9,865 bases of DNA from an uncultured Actinomyces sp. Lineage in GTDB: Bacteria > Actinomycetota > Actinomycetes > Actinomycetales > Actinomycetaceae. The notes beneath the pieces were generated by a model, which saw nothing but the letters and a program-made list of their open reading frames with translations, did not search any database and had not been told where the DNA came from. The stretch lies in NCBI GenBank assembly GCA_938022345.1, contig CALIEP010000203.1, positions 1 through 9,865 of the forward strand, read 5' to 3'. A program made the translations under genes and the position numbers. Shown one piece after another: positions 1 through 7,386 of this stretch. Each line of letters opens with the position of its first letter. Position 1 is the stretch's first letter.

Positions 1-503
1 GCTGTAAAAACAGGGAAGTACTTCTCATCCAACACGATCGTTTCACCGACCGAATCCAGAAGCTTGCGAGCAGCGGCGAGTTGTTCGTCCGTTGTCCCCA
101 CGGGGCAAAGGGCACTCATTGACTGGCCGACCTGTGCATTGACATTGGGCATGACGCGGACCAGGGGAATGGCTGCCCCAAAATCCGAAATGATCTGATC
201 TGTCGTACGGCCCGCAGCGATAGAGACGACGCAGAGTTGCTTAGCCAAAAGAACACTCTCGCGAATCTCTCGAATGACTTCAGACTGGACGTTTGGTTTC
301 ACTGCAAGAACCAAGAGGTCGCTCTGCTCGGCGACCTGACGGTTCGATGCGAGTGCAACGCCTCCCAGCTCATCAGCCAAGTCTTCTGCGGCTTGGCGGT
401 GTCGATCAGCAAGCATCAGATCCGAGCCGCTGAAGCCAGCGGCCACGGCACCGCGTGCAATAGCCGAGGCCATTGCACCTGTTCCGATGAAGCCGATACG
501 CAT
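1..503 (-). CDS. proC: Pyrroline-5-carboxylate reductase, 5' part (runs off the window start)
   Basis: This enzyme reduces 1-pyrroline-5-carboxylate to L-proline with NAD(P)H in the cytoplasm, the last step of proline synthesis. About 168 residues of a usual ~270 are visible. The N-terminus has the Rossmann dinucleotide-binding motif GFIGTGAMA (residues 4-12), followed by VLAVKP (65-70) and the family signature around VRVMPNVNAQVG (115-126). The visible part ends just before the C-terminal dimerisation/substrate domain, which lies outside the window. The ATG at 503-501 has an AAGGA ribosome binding site four bases upstream (509-513 on the plus strand). The gene is divergent from comEA and shares a 135-base intergenic region with it. 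No frameshift or missing motif is seen in the visible part. The assignment is secure from sequence motifs. Confidence 0.94.
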   Translation of the reverse strand, partial: MRIGFIGTGAMASAIARGAVAAGFSGSDLMLADRHRQAAEDLADELGGVALASNRQVAEQSDLLVLAVKPNVQSEVIREIRESVLLAKQLCVVSIAAGRTTDQIISDFGAAIPLVRVMPNVNAQVGQSMSALCPVGTTDEQLAAARKLLDSVGETIVLDEKYFPVFT

Positions 504-553
504 GACAGTCCTTGAGCGAGAAGGTGTAGATCTTGACGTTATTTTAAACACAC

Positions 554-582
554 TTTACGCGTTGATGGCAACAAAGTATCAT
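554..582 (+). promoter_or_regulatory. Candidate promoter for the comEA-comEC-holA unit
   Basis: A TTTACG box (554-559) and a TATCAT box (577-582) are separated by exactly 17 bases, giving a sigma-70/SigA-like promoter with four and five consensus matches. The predicted start of transcription is near 589, about 50 bases before the GTG proposed for comEA. A second possible -35 (TTGACG, 533-538) has no good partner. This is an inference from sequence alone. Confidence 0.4.
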
Positions 583-589
583 TCTTTGT
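571..589. promoter_or_regulatory. Operator-like dyad overlapping the candidate -10 box
   Basis: ACAAAG (571-576) and CTTTGT (584-589) form a perfect 6-base inverted repeat with a 7-base centre that contains the TATCAT box. An outer pair, GCGTT (559-563) and AACGC (590-594), adds partial symmetry. The position across the -10 region is typical of a repressor operator, but the regulator is unknown and a dyad this short can occur by chance. Confidence 0.28.
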
Positions 590-598
590 AACGCAAAA

Positions 599-607
599 TT
601 ATCCACA
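599..607 (+). promoter_or_regulatory. DnaA box (perfect TTATCCACA)
   Basis: TTATCCACA matches the strong DnaA-box consensus TTATNCACA exactly. It lies between proC and comEA, about 10 bases downstream of the predicted transcription start. A near match follows at 627. DnaA bound here could affect transcription of the comEA-comEC-holA genes; this is inference. Confidence 0.5.
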
Positions 608-626
608 AAATATGTGAATCAAGGAT

Positions 627-635
627 TCATCCACA
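627..635 (+). promoter_or_regulatory. Second DnaA-box-like site (TCATCCACA, one mismatch)
   Basis: TCATCCACA differs from TTATCCACA at one base and has the same orientation as the perfect box, 28 bases further on. It lies directly before the GTG at 639, so bound protein could also hinder translation initiation or elongation of the transcript's first gene. On its own a one-mismatch match is weak; its value comes from the pairing. Confidence 0.3.
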
Positions 636-638
636 GAA

Positions 639-1478
639 GTGCTCACGGACCCTGAACTGGAGTTGAGAGATGTACACACTGAAGGCATGGATTCACACGT
701 GCAATCTCATCTGAGCCGTAGAAGACACTTGGAACGCATAGTCTTTGCCTCTCAGTCTGCCAAGGCCGATCAGGATGCAGATAGGAGCGTCGAGCAAGAA
801 GATCCTCAAGGCGATGATGAAAATCAGGGGCGAGGCCTGCGCTGGAGCTGGCGATGGCGTACCGCTCGAGTATTTATTGCGATTTGCCTGTTTCTTGCCC
901 TAATTGCAGGGGCTGCCCATACCTGGAATAGTCGCGTAGAAGAAGACAATCTGTTGGCTTCTGATGCCGAATCTCCGAGTGCACATGCCGATCGCACCGG
1001 ATCTATCTCTTCCTCGAGCCCAGGGATTCAGCAGTCCGGCGAGGTGGGAACGGGAGTTAGCGGCCAGGTGATGGTTCATATGACAGGACAAGTGCGCACT
1101 CCTGGAGTTGTCCGTGTCAAACATGGTTCTCGCGTTTCGGAGGCTGTCGATCAAGCTGGAGGTTTTACCGAAGACGCGGACCGTGACAGCGTTAACCTTG
1201 CCAGGTTGGTCGTTGATGGTGAACAGATCAAGGTTCCCTCTCTGAACTCCTCAAAGGCACAGGATGAAGTTCCATCCGGTCAAGCTGCCACCTGCATCGA
1301 CGTCACTCAAGCAGATGCTCAAACACTACAAAGACTCGATGGAGTTGGACCGGCACTGGCCGCGCGTATCGTCACCTATAGGAAGTCTCATCCGATCACA
1401 CGTGTGGACGACCTAGTAGCAGTTCCAGGAATTGGAGCTTCGATACTGGAGAAAATTCGAATTGGTGCCTGCTCGTGA
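639..1478 (+). CDS. comEA: ComEA-type DNA-binding protein (SLBB + helix-hairpin-helix)
   Basis: ComEA is a membrane-anchored receptor that binds double-stranded DNA outside the cytoplasmic membrane and passes it to the ComEC channel during natural transformation. The 279-residue product has a charged N-terminal tail (1-75), one membrane helix (about 77-94), a Ser/Gly-rich linker, an SLBB domain (about 145-201, starting VMVHMTGQV) and a C-terminal paired helix-hairpin-helix domain (about 219-278) with hairpins DGVGPALAARI and VPGIGASILEKI. This order is normal for actinobacterial ComEA. The start is uncertain: the GTG at 639 has only AAGGA 13 bases upstream, and the in-frame ATG at 687 is an alternative that leaves all domains intact. 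The stop overlaps the comEC start by four bases (GTGA), so the two are probably translationally coupled. Confidence 0.92.
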   Translation: MLTDPELELRDVHTEGMDSHVQSHLSRRRHLERIVFASQSAKADQDADRSVEQEDPQGDDENQGRGLRWSWRWRTARVFIAICLFLALIAGAAHTWNSRVEEDNLLASDAESPSAHADRTGSISSSSPGIQQSGEVGTGVSGQVMVHMTGQVRTPGVVRVKHGSRVSEAVDQAGGFTEDADRDSVNLARLVVDGEQIKVPSLNSSKAQDEVPSGQAATCIDVTQADAQTLQRLDGVGPALAARIVTYRKSHPITRVDDLVAVPGIGASILEKIRIGACS

Positions 1479-2971
1479 GGGTCTCATCGATTGACATCCG
1501 CTTAGTGCCCTCAGCGATTTCATCCTGGTTATGTACCTGGGGTGCACTGAACAGAGCTCCACTTCTTCTATGCGCCGGAATATGCATAGCTCTGCTCTTC
1601 CCTGTGCTCCTATCCCCGAAAGGATTTCAGGGGTTCGGAAAAGAACACGTCAGTGAATGCGCTCCTCTTCTTATTGTCACGATATGCCTGTGCTGTACGT
1701 GCATTGTGATCTCTTCAAGTCGCGCAACGAGCTGGGAAAACGAAGCGACACAGTTATGTGCGCAAGGAAAGGAACTGCGCAATGCTTCCTTTGTTTTGCT
1801 GAGTGAAGTACGTGAAGGAAAGAAAGCAACAAACACAAGAAATAAACCGAGCCACTACGTTCGTGCCCGTTTTCTTGGAAGTAAAGAACACCTGAGCTTT
1901 CTCCTTGTATCCACGCGCGAATCTATGACAACACTTCGACGCGAAGATCGAGTTCTTGCTAGTGGGACCTGTGATCTCAATTGGGCTCACGGTATTCCGA
2001 ACGTGGGCGCGCTTCGACTCAAATCGTTGGAGCGCCTTCCTCCAAACGGTCACTGGACTCGTATTTCTCAAGCTGTCAGGAGGAACCTCGAAAAGGTTGT
2101 TGTGACATTGCCAGAGCACGCACGTGCGCTGATACCAGGAATGTCACTGGGAGATGACCATCAAGCCAGTGCTCAAATGCGTGATGATATGAAGACCGTG
2201 TCATTTGCGCACCTCACAGCAGTGTCAGGTACTCATATGTCTATTTTGATGATGACAGTTGGTCTTCTTGCAACAAAGAAACGTCGCATAGCGATCATTA
2301 TCCAAGTTTCAGTTCTGTTGCTTTTCGCTGGACTTGTTGGCCCCGCTTCGTCAGTGCTGCGTTCCTTTGCGGTCAGCGTTATTGGTTTTATTGGAATGTG
2401 GAGTAATAGGGAAGGGGGAATTTACTCATCGTTGAGCACTGTCATTATCCTTGCCTGTCTGATATCGCCCTACGATGCCTGTGCCTTGGGTTTTACACTC
2501 TCAGTGCTTGCAACCTGGGGAGTGAGTGTTCCTGCACTTTGGATTGAGACCGGTGTCACTCAAGTGGGCCCGATTCCGCAATGTATCCGGTCAGGAATTG
2601 AATGGAGTGTCAAACTCATCAGTGTCCCATTGGGAGCCCAACTAGCTACGCTTCCGATCATGCTGTCGATGAATTCGTGGGTCAGTCCATGGGCAATACC
2701 CGCTCAGCTACTGATCGCACCATTGGTGACTCCTGTGACTGTAGGGTGTTTTATCTCAGCACTTGCAGCTCAAATATGGCCCGCTCTTGGCTATGCATGC
2801 GCATGGTTGACGTCTTGGGGAACCGCGTGGATATCAATGGTTGCCTCCAGATTGTCTGTACTCCCAGGTGCACGAATCACGGTGGGAGAGTGGTCTGGTC
2901 TTATCACTGCGCTGATCCTTCTCCTACTGATCTGGGTAGTGAGGGTGAAAATTCGGCGCTTCTCCTCGTAG
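1475..2971 (+). CDS. comEC: ComEC/Rec2 DNA uptake channel, short form without nuclease domain
   Basis: ComEC is the polytopic membrane protein through which single-stranded DNA enters the cytoplasm in transformation. The 498 residues comprise two N-terminal helices (about 28-47 and 62-82), a soluble region similar to DUF4131 (about 83-210), and the Competence domain from about 212 on, with ALIPGMSLGDD (218-228), the conserved HLTAVSG (246-252), SVLRSF (293-298) and GFTLSVLATWG (339-349), followed by further hydrophobic helices to the C-terminus. The metallo-beta-lactamase-like domain that ends the ~750-residue Bacillus-type protein is absent, as in the ~510-residue mycobacterial homologue, so this is likely the normal actinobacterial form and not a truncation. 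The GTG start at 1475 overlaps the comEA stop and has no clear ribosome binding site, which supports coupling. The gap to holA is 72 bases. Confidence 0.93.
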   Translation: MRVSSIDIRLVPSAISSWLCTWGALNRAPLLLCAGICIALLFPVLLSPKGFQGFGKEHVSECAPLLIVTICLCCTCIVISSSRATSWENEATQLCAQGKELRNASFVLLSEVREGKKATNTRNKPSHYVRARFLGSKEHLSFLLVSTRESMTTLRREDRVLASGTCDLNWAHGIPNVGALRLKSLERLPPNGHWTRISQAVRRNLEKVVVTLPEHARALIPGMSLGDDHQASAQMRDDMKTVSFAHLTAVSGTHMSILMMTVGLLATKKRRIAIIIQVSVLLLFAGLVGPASSVLRSFAVSVIGFIGMWSNREGGIYSSLSTVIILACLISPYDACALGFTLSVLATWGVSVPALWIETGVTQVGPIPQCIRSGIEWSVKLISVPLGAQLATLPIMLSMNSWVSPWAIPAQLLIAPLVTPVTVGCFISALAAQIWPALGYACAWLTSWGTAWISMVASRLSVLPGARITVGEWSGLITALILLLLIWVVRVKIRRFSS

Positions 2972-3043
2972 AGGCAAACAGAACATGCCACACTTAGAGG
3001 GCATTGCTTAAGAAATGATGGTGACGATCAGCAAAGGAGAGCT

Positions 3044-4015
3044 ATGGCAGCCAAAACACAAGCGGCACCGGTATCTCCAACTCTTGCCCCCCTCGTCCTC
3101 ATCAAAGGAAGCGAAAGTTTACTGGCAGATCGGGCACTAAGCGAGTTACGTCGTCAGGCACATGAGGTTGATCCTGCCCTTGAACGAACAGATCTATCAG
3201 CTGGCACCTATCAAGCAGGGCAACTCGATGTTTTGACTTCACCTTCGCTTTTCGGTGAAAGCCGAATGATCATCATTCCCGACCTGGAGAATATGACGGA
3301 TGCCTTAGCGGCTGACCTTCAGGCATATGTATCCGCCCCTGCAGCCGATGTCTGGATTTTTATGCGCCATCCGGGCGGCAATGCGCGCGGGAAGAAGCTG
3401 CTCGATGCGATTGCCAAAGCTGGCTTTCCCGTGATTCCGGCAGAGCCTTTAAAGAATGATCGTGACAAGCTCGACTTTGTCCGCTCCGACGTGCGACAAG
3501 CCCATCGGAGCATAGAAACTGAGGCAGCTCAGGCTTTAGTGGATGCCCTAGGTAATGATCTGAGCGCGCTCGCAGCCGCGGTGGCACAGCTCCTCAGCGA
3601 TGTGGAAGGGAAAATTACGCTTGATGCCGTGCGGAAGTACTACTCCGGACGTGTTGAAGCAACAAGTTTTGAAGTCGCGGATGCGATTATCGATGGACGC
3701 GCGGCACGGGCTCTGACTTTGGTTCGCCATGCCTATGCGACCGGAAGCGCGCCGGCGCAGCTCGTTGCCGCAATTGCAATGAAATTTCGTGCAATGGCTA
3801 AAGTTTCCGCTTCTTCGGGAAGAAAGAACCTAGGGATGTCGCCCTGGCAAGCAGAACGAGCTCGACGCGAACTTCGCGCATGGCCCGACCCCGCTTTGGC
3901 CTCGGCAATCACTGCAATTGCGCAAGCTGACGAAGACACAAAAGGCGCCTCGAAGGACCCACAGGGAGCAGTCGAAAAACTGGTCATGACCCTGTGTCGG
4001 CTTCACCGCGGCTAA
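3044..4015 (+). CDS. holA: DNA polymerase III subunit delta
   Basis: HolA is the delta subunit (wrench) of the clamp loader, which opens the beta sliding clamp so that it can be placed on primed DNA at the replication fork. The 323-residue length is typical. The N-terminal part has the family pattern VLIKGSESLLADRAL (18-32) and the strand/loop MIIIPDLENM (75-84). There is no Walker A motif, as expected for delta. The middle and C-terminal helical domains contain FEVADAIIDG (209-218) and the collar region from about 225. The ATG has a strong AAAGGAG six bases earlier (3033-3039). It follows comEC by 72 bases with no terminator or clear promoter between, so co-transcription is likely; comEA-comEC-holA is a conserved actinobacterial order. 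The rpsT gene that often sits next to holA in actinobacteria is not in this window. Confidence 0.94.
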   Translation: MAAKTQAAPVSPTLAPLVLIKGSESLLADRALSELRRQAHEVDPALERTDLSAGTYQAGQLDVLTSPSLFGESRMIIIPDLENMTDALAADLQAYVSAPAADVWIFMRHPGGNARGKKLLDAIAKAGFPVIPAEPLKNDRDKLDFVRSDVRQAHRSIETEAAQALVDALGNDLSALAAAVAQLLSDVEGKITLDAVRKYYSGRVEATSFEVADAIIDGRAARALTLVRHAYATGSAPAQLVAAIAMKFRAMAKVSASSGRKNLGMSPWQAERARRELRAWPDPALASAITAIAQADEDTKGASKDPQGAVEKLVMTLCRLHRG

Positions 4016-4033
4016 CGCACTGATTTACGTGCA

Positions 4034-4050
4034 AAAATTCGGGGAATTTT
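4034..4050. terminator. Weak hairpin between convergent holA and acyltransferase
   Basis: AAAATTC (4034-4040) and GAATTTT (4044-4050) form a perfect 7-base stem with a GGG loop. It overlaps the acyltransferase stop codon and lies 18 bases after the holA stop. The position suits a two-way terminator, but the stem is AT-rich and there is no separate U tract, so it would be weak. Confidence 0.3.
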
Positions 4051-4630
4051 AGTCTTCAGAATCTTCGTTGTGTAACCGAGGAACGCAGGTGTTTTCTGGG
4101 CGAATACCTACAAGCCCACTATAGAAATCGCGGATCTTGTCCATGTCATTGCGGCGGTTGCCGGTGAGTTGCATTGGCTTGCCCCACCCGTAGCGACGCT
4201 TCGCGCCATCGATGAAACCTGGAACAATCGGAAGATCAGCTTCCATCGCAATTCGGTAGAAACCAGACTTCCAATAGGGGCGAACGGAACGGGTTCCCTT
4301 CGGGGTAATAACCAGAACGAAATGGTCCTTGGATTCAGCAAGGGAAATGATGTGCTCAACAAGGTGTCCCGGATGTTCGCGGTCAACGGGAATCCCGCCG
4401 ATCGCCTTCACGAAACTTCCAATAACAGGGACGTCGGTGAGATTCTTCTTGACCAGGAAAGACACAGGACGCTCGACGGCCCACATTGCCATCACCATGT
4501 AGAAGCCGTCCCAATTTGACGTGTGAGGCGCACCGATAACCAAACAACGATCGGGAAGAGGGAACTCAGGCGCGAAAGTCCATCGTGATAGATGCATGAC
4601 AGTGTGAGCCAGTGCTTTACGCAATCCCAT
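4049..4630 (-). CDS. PlsC-type lysophospholipid acyltransferase family protein
   Basis: Members of this family transfer an acyl chain from acyl-CoA or acyl-ACP to a lysophospholipid or similar acceptor at the membrane. The 193-residue product carries the catalytic HX4D motif as HTSNWD (His36, Asp41), a GGIPVDR block (78-84) that matches the acceptor-binding region, the third motif as PKGTRS (110-115), then WKSGFYRIA (120-128) and LPIVPGFIDG (133-142). In most family members the third motif is PEGTRS; here a lysine (codon AAG) replaces the glutamate at 111. Small proteins with HTSNWD form a subgroup whose substrate is not well defined, so calling it a true 1-acylglycerol-3-phosphate acyltransferase would go too far. 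The ATG at 4630-4628 is preceded by AAGGAAAGGA. It is convergent with holA and divergent from the lipid synthase gene. A TACACT box at 4665-4660 is a possible -10. Confidence 0.85.
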   Translation of the reverse strand: MGLRKALAHTVMHLSRWTFAPEFPLPDRCLVIGAPHTSNWDGFYMVMAMWAVERPVSFLVKKNLTDVPVIGSFVKAIGGIPVDREHPGHLVEHIISLAESKDHFVLVITPKGTRSVRPYWKSGFYRIAMEADLPIVPGFIDGAKRRYGWGKPMQLTGNRRNDMDKIRDFYSGLVGIRPENTCVPRLHNEDSED

Positions 4631-4752
4631 GTGCGTCCTTTCCTTGTTCTGCCGCAGTTAGTGTACGTGGGATTGACGGAGTTGGACCTCTCTATGTGAG
4701 TGATCCCCCTGAAATTGTCCCTTATTGAACCCTGATAATCTCCTTCTTCGAG

Positions 4753-4780
4753 TTGAGTTGAGGGCAGCACGATCTAAGAT
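4753..4780 (+). promoter_or_regulatory. Candidate promoter for the lipid synthase/esterase pair
   Basis: TTGAGT (4753-4758) and TAAGAT (4775-4780) are 16 bases apart, giving a plausible SigA-type promoter with a leader of about 35 bases before the ATG at 4822. The -10 box lies inside an 11-base perfect palindrome, GATCTAAGATC (4771-4781), which could be a regulator site or chance. Confidence 0.4.
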
Positions 4781-4811
4781 CAAAAACAGAGAATCGAAGT
4801 TTGTCTGCCAG

Positions 4812-4817
4812 AAGGAG
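4812..4817 (+). promoter_or_regulatory. Ribosome binding site that fixes the synthase start
   Basis: AAGGAG is followed by four bases and then the ATG at 4822. This favours 4822 over the in-frame TTG at 4801, which has no such site and lies upstream of this one. Confidence 0.75.
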
Positions 4818-4821
4818 TTTC

Positions 4822-7386
4822 ATGAGCGCTGAAAGCGAACCCACGGCTGACGAGGCTCCCCAGGCGCGTCCGGCATCTGCTTTTTCGCGTGTCTGGAGTC
4901 GTAGCTTCCCGGTTCTCCTCAACTGGTTGCGGACTGCTCCATGTTCAATCATCCTGACGCTCATCATCATGCTTGTCGGGATTGCTGCCCACTTGAGCCA
5001 CGGCCACTGGAATCAGTCTCTTGCCGCGCAGGGTGGTGCAATTCATCCGCTCGCCATTGTGACGACGGTTGTGTGGAGTCCTTCGATGGGCATGATGATC
5101 AGTGCTGCACTCATGATGGTGATCATCGGCGGCCTTCTTGAACGTTTCCTCGGATCGCGAATCTGGCTTCTTTCTGCGGTTATCTCCCTTCCCATGTCTT
5201 TAGCGGGGATGTGGGCCTTCGTCGCTCTAGTAAAGGGAATCTCTCGCAGTGGTCTCTACCCACTCTTTAGTGGTCCGCTGACAGGAGCAAGCCTGATCCT
5301 CACTGCGCTGCTTGGAACCGCGAGCGCGAAGATGGATCGCCTATGGGCGTGGCGCACTCGAATCGGCGCCCTTGTCGTTTTGAGCGCTCTCTTGGCATTT
5401 TCTTCGACTGCGGGGGCACTGGCACGTCTCATCGCTTTCCTATGCGGGTGGATCATTGGCGGTTTCACGATTGGCTGGTCAAACCGAGGGCGTTCAATGC
5501 TGGGAATTGGAGATCCCGTCCGCCGGGTGATTCCCTTGGTAATTACTGCCGCCACCTTGGGCGCCGTAAGATCGATCTGGAATTTCAGCGCTAATGGTTT
5601 CATCGCTTTTGATCGCGCTGCTTTTTCTCCTGAGCTTGCCATCCAGCAATATATGTGGGCGCTGTGCCAGCAAAGCGCTGCTCCCATGAGCTGTGTCAAA
5701 GAGATGTACGGCAATTCTATGATGCTCTACGCTCCCTTGATCTTGGCTTCGATTCCTTTTGTGGTTCAGTTGGTTTTGGCTTTTGGCCTTTTCCGAGGCC
5801 GTCGTGGCGCTTGGGTGGGCACGCTAGTTCTTCAGAGCGTGCTCGCGATTATTGGCGTCGCACAGATCATGGTTTTCGCGCTTTCGGTGAATGAAGCACA
5901 GGGCCTCGACGGCGATGACTTTTTTATCCCTTCCATTCCCATGAGTAAGCTTCTGATCAGCGTCGCTTTCCCCCTAGTAACGCTTCTGCTGACCGCGTGG
6001 AATTCCTCTGCGTTCCAGGTACGCATTGCGCGGCGCTACTGGGTGCGCAGTGCATGTGTCATTGCTGTCTGCGCTGCATTCGGCACGCTCATTGCGCTTG
6101 TCATTGGGGTTTTGATTCCCGACCAGTTTGTTCCCGAGGCGGATTTACTCAGCCTTTTTGAAGCCTACGTTGTCTCATACGCTCCCGCTGGTGCACAGTG
6201 GCTGATTGATACTCCGGTCTATGCAACGACCTTCCTTGCCTCGATTTCGACAGTCTGGATTCCCGCGCTCGTGTGGATTGTCGTCGCTGTTTGCCTTCTT
6301 AAAGTTTTCCTTGCACCGGTTGAGCTTCGACATGATGCTCATGACGAGTTAATCGGTCTTCTGCGTCAGCACGGCGCAGGCTCTTTGGGGTGGATGCTCG
6401 CATGGCCGGGAAACTCGACGTGGATTAGTCCTGATCAACGCGCGGCAGTGTCCTACCGTCAAGAATCTGGCGTGGCGTTGACACTGACACAATGTGCCGC
6501 AGCTGATGACGATATTCCAGCAGTGATTTCTCAGTTTGCTCGCTTTGCAAGCGATGCTGCACTGACCCCGGCGCTCTATTCGGTCCACGACGAGTGGGCG
6601 CGAGAAGCGCATCGTTTAGGCTGGTCCACCGTCAAGGTTGCTGAGGAAGCCATTATTGATCTGGGTGATCTTGCCTTCAAGGGTAAGAAGTTCCAGGATG
6701 TACGCACCGCTTTCAATCATGCAAAGCGTGAGGGGATCCGAGCCGAATGGGCCTCCTATCCGAGTCTGCCCGCTGGGCTGAAGCAACAGGTTGATGCGAT
6801 CTGCCAGGCATGGGCCGATGAGAAGGCTCTTCCTGAGATGGGCTTTACCCTAGGCGGCCTGCGTGAAATTAATGACTCGGATACGCGCCTTCTGTTGGCT
6901 CTTGATGAGGAAGAGCGTATCCACGCGGTGACCTCATGGATGCCCGTTCACTCAGGTGGTGAAGTGGTCGGCCTGACCCTAGATGTGATGCGTCGAGATG
7001 ACTCTGGTTTCCGTTTGGCCATTGATTTTCTCATTGGCCAAGCTGCTCTTCTGGCGCAAGAAGAGGGGCTCCAGTTCATTTCCCTGTCGGGGGCACCTCT
7101 AGCCGAATCGGGCCAGTGTGAGGAAAGCTCCGAATTGGCAGATTCGCGCTTCGCTTTCGCCCCCGTTCTTGATGTGATGGGGAGCGTGATGGAACCCGTC
7201 TATGGTTTCCGCTCCTTGCTGGCCTACAAGAAGAAATTCCAAGTTCGTTTTGTCCCCCTGTATCTTGCAATTCCCGACATCGCGAATGCGCCTGCAGTTG
7301 GTCTGGCAATTGCGCATGCTTATTTGCCAAATATGAGTGCAATCAGTGCTGTTGGGGTCGCAGCAAAGTTGGTGTCACGTGATTAG
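4822..7386 (+). CDS. Membrane aminoacyl-phosphatidylglycerol/diacylglycerol synthase (MprF-like, DUF2156)
   Basis: The C-terminal domain (about 505-820) belongs to the aminoacyl-PG synthase family, which moves an amino acid from aminoacyl-tRNA to a membrane lipid on the inner face of the membrane. Family blocks seen are KGKKFQDVRTAFNHAKREGI (620-639), LTLDVMRRD (718-726), FISLSGAPLA (752-761), and YGFRSLLAYKKKF (794-806) followed by VPLYLAIPD. The N-terminal 500 residues hold about a dozen hydrophobic segments. The first six or so (about 40-220) look rhomboid-like: a GGLLERFLGS turn (103-112) and TGASLILTALLG (154-165) keep the Ser position, but the final helix lacks the catalytic His, so protease activity is unlikely. 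The substrate could be Ala, Lys or another amino acid; the partner esterase favours the actinobacterial alanyl-lipid pathway. The 854 residues start at the ATG at 4822. The stop overlaps the esterase start by eight bases. Confidence 0.85.
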   Translation: MSAESEPTADEAPQARPASAFSRVWSRSFPVLLNWLRTAPCSIILTLIIMLVGIAAHLSHGHWNQSLAAQGGAIHPLAIVTTVVWSPSMGMMISAALMMVIIGGLLERFLGSRIWLLSAVISLPMSLAGMWAFVALVKGISRSGLYPLFSGPLTGASLILTALLGTASAKMDRLWAWRTRIGALVVLSALLAFSSTAGALARLIAFLCGWIIGGFTIGWSNRGRSMLGIGDPVRRVIPLVITAATLGAVRSIWNFSANGFIAFDRAAFSPELAIQQYMWALCQQSAAPMSCVKEMYGNSMMLYAPLILASIPFVVQLVLAFGLFRGRRGAWVGTLVLQSVLAIIGVAQIMVFALSVNEAQGLDGDDFFIPSIPMSKLLISVAFPLVTLLLTAWNSSAFQVRIARRYWVRSACVIAVCAAFGTLIALVIGVLIPDQFVPEADLLSLFEAYVVSYAPAGAQWLIDTPVYATTFLASISTVWIPALVWIVVAVCLLKVFLAPVELRHDAHDELIGLLRQHGAGSLGWMLAWPGNSTWISPDQRAAVSYRQESGVALTLTQCAAADDDIPAVISQFARFASDAALTPALYSVHDEWAREAHRLGWSTVKVAEEAIIDLGDLAFKGKKFQDVRTAFNHAKREGIRAEWASYPSLPAGLKQQVDAICQAWADEKALPEMGFTLGGLREINDSDTRLLLALDEEERIHAVTSWMPVHSGGEVVGLTLDVMRRDDSGFRLAIDFLIGQAALLAQEEGLQFISLSGAPLAESGQCEESSELADSRFAFAPVLDVMGSVMEPVYGFRSLLAYKKKFQVRFVPLYLAIPDIANAPAVGLAIAHAYLPNMSAISAVGVAAKLVSRD

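Noticed and set aside
237..515. 92-codon plus-strand frame opposite proC
   Set aside because: The minus strand encodes a clear pyrroline-5-carboxylate reductase; the plus-strand frame is its shadow.
599..635. Replication origin (oriC) suggested by the DnaA boxes
   Set aside because: Only one perfect box and one near match occur in 135 bases, without a box cluster or neighbouring dnaA, dnaN or rpmH.
670..714. 14-codon frame starting at ATG 670 with GGAG upstream, out of frame with comEA
   Set aside because: It overlaps comEA coding sequence and has no attenuator-like features.
1754..2119. 121-codon antisense frame in comEC
   Set aside because: Typical shadow frame of a real gene, with no start signal or domain.
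2602..2997. 131-codon same-strand frame inside comEC, extending past its stop
   Set aside because: The comEC frame has family motifs throughout; the other frame encodes a Cys-rich sequence without known features.
4801..4821. Upstream TTG start for the lipid synthase
   Set aside because: The strong AAGGAG at 4812-4817 lies inside this extension and points to the ATG at 4822.
5256..5714. 152-codon antisense reading frame inside the lipid synthase gene
   Set aside because: It lies wholly opposite a clearly coding membrane protein, its product is Arg/Pro/Ala-rich without a recognisable domain, and no ribosome binding site supports it.
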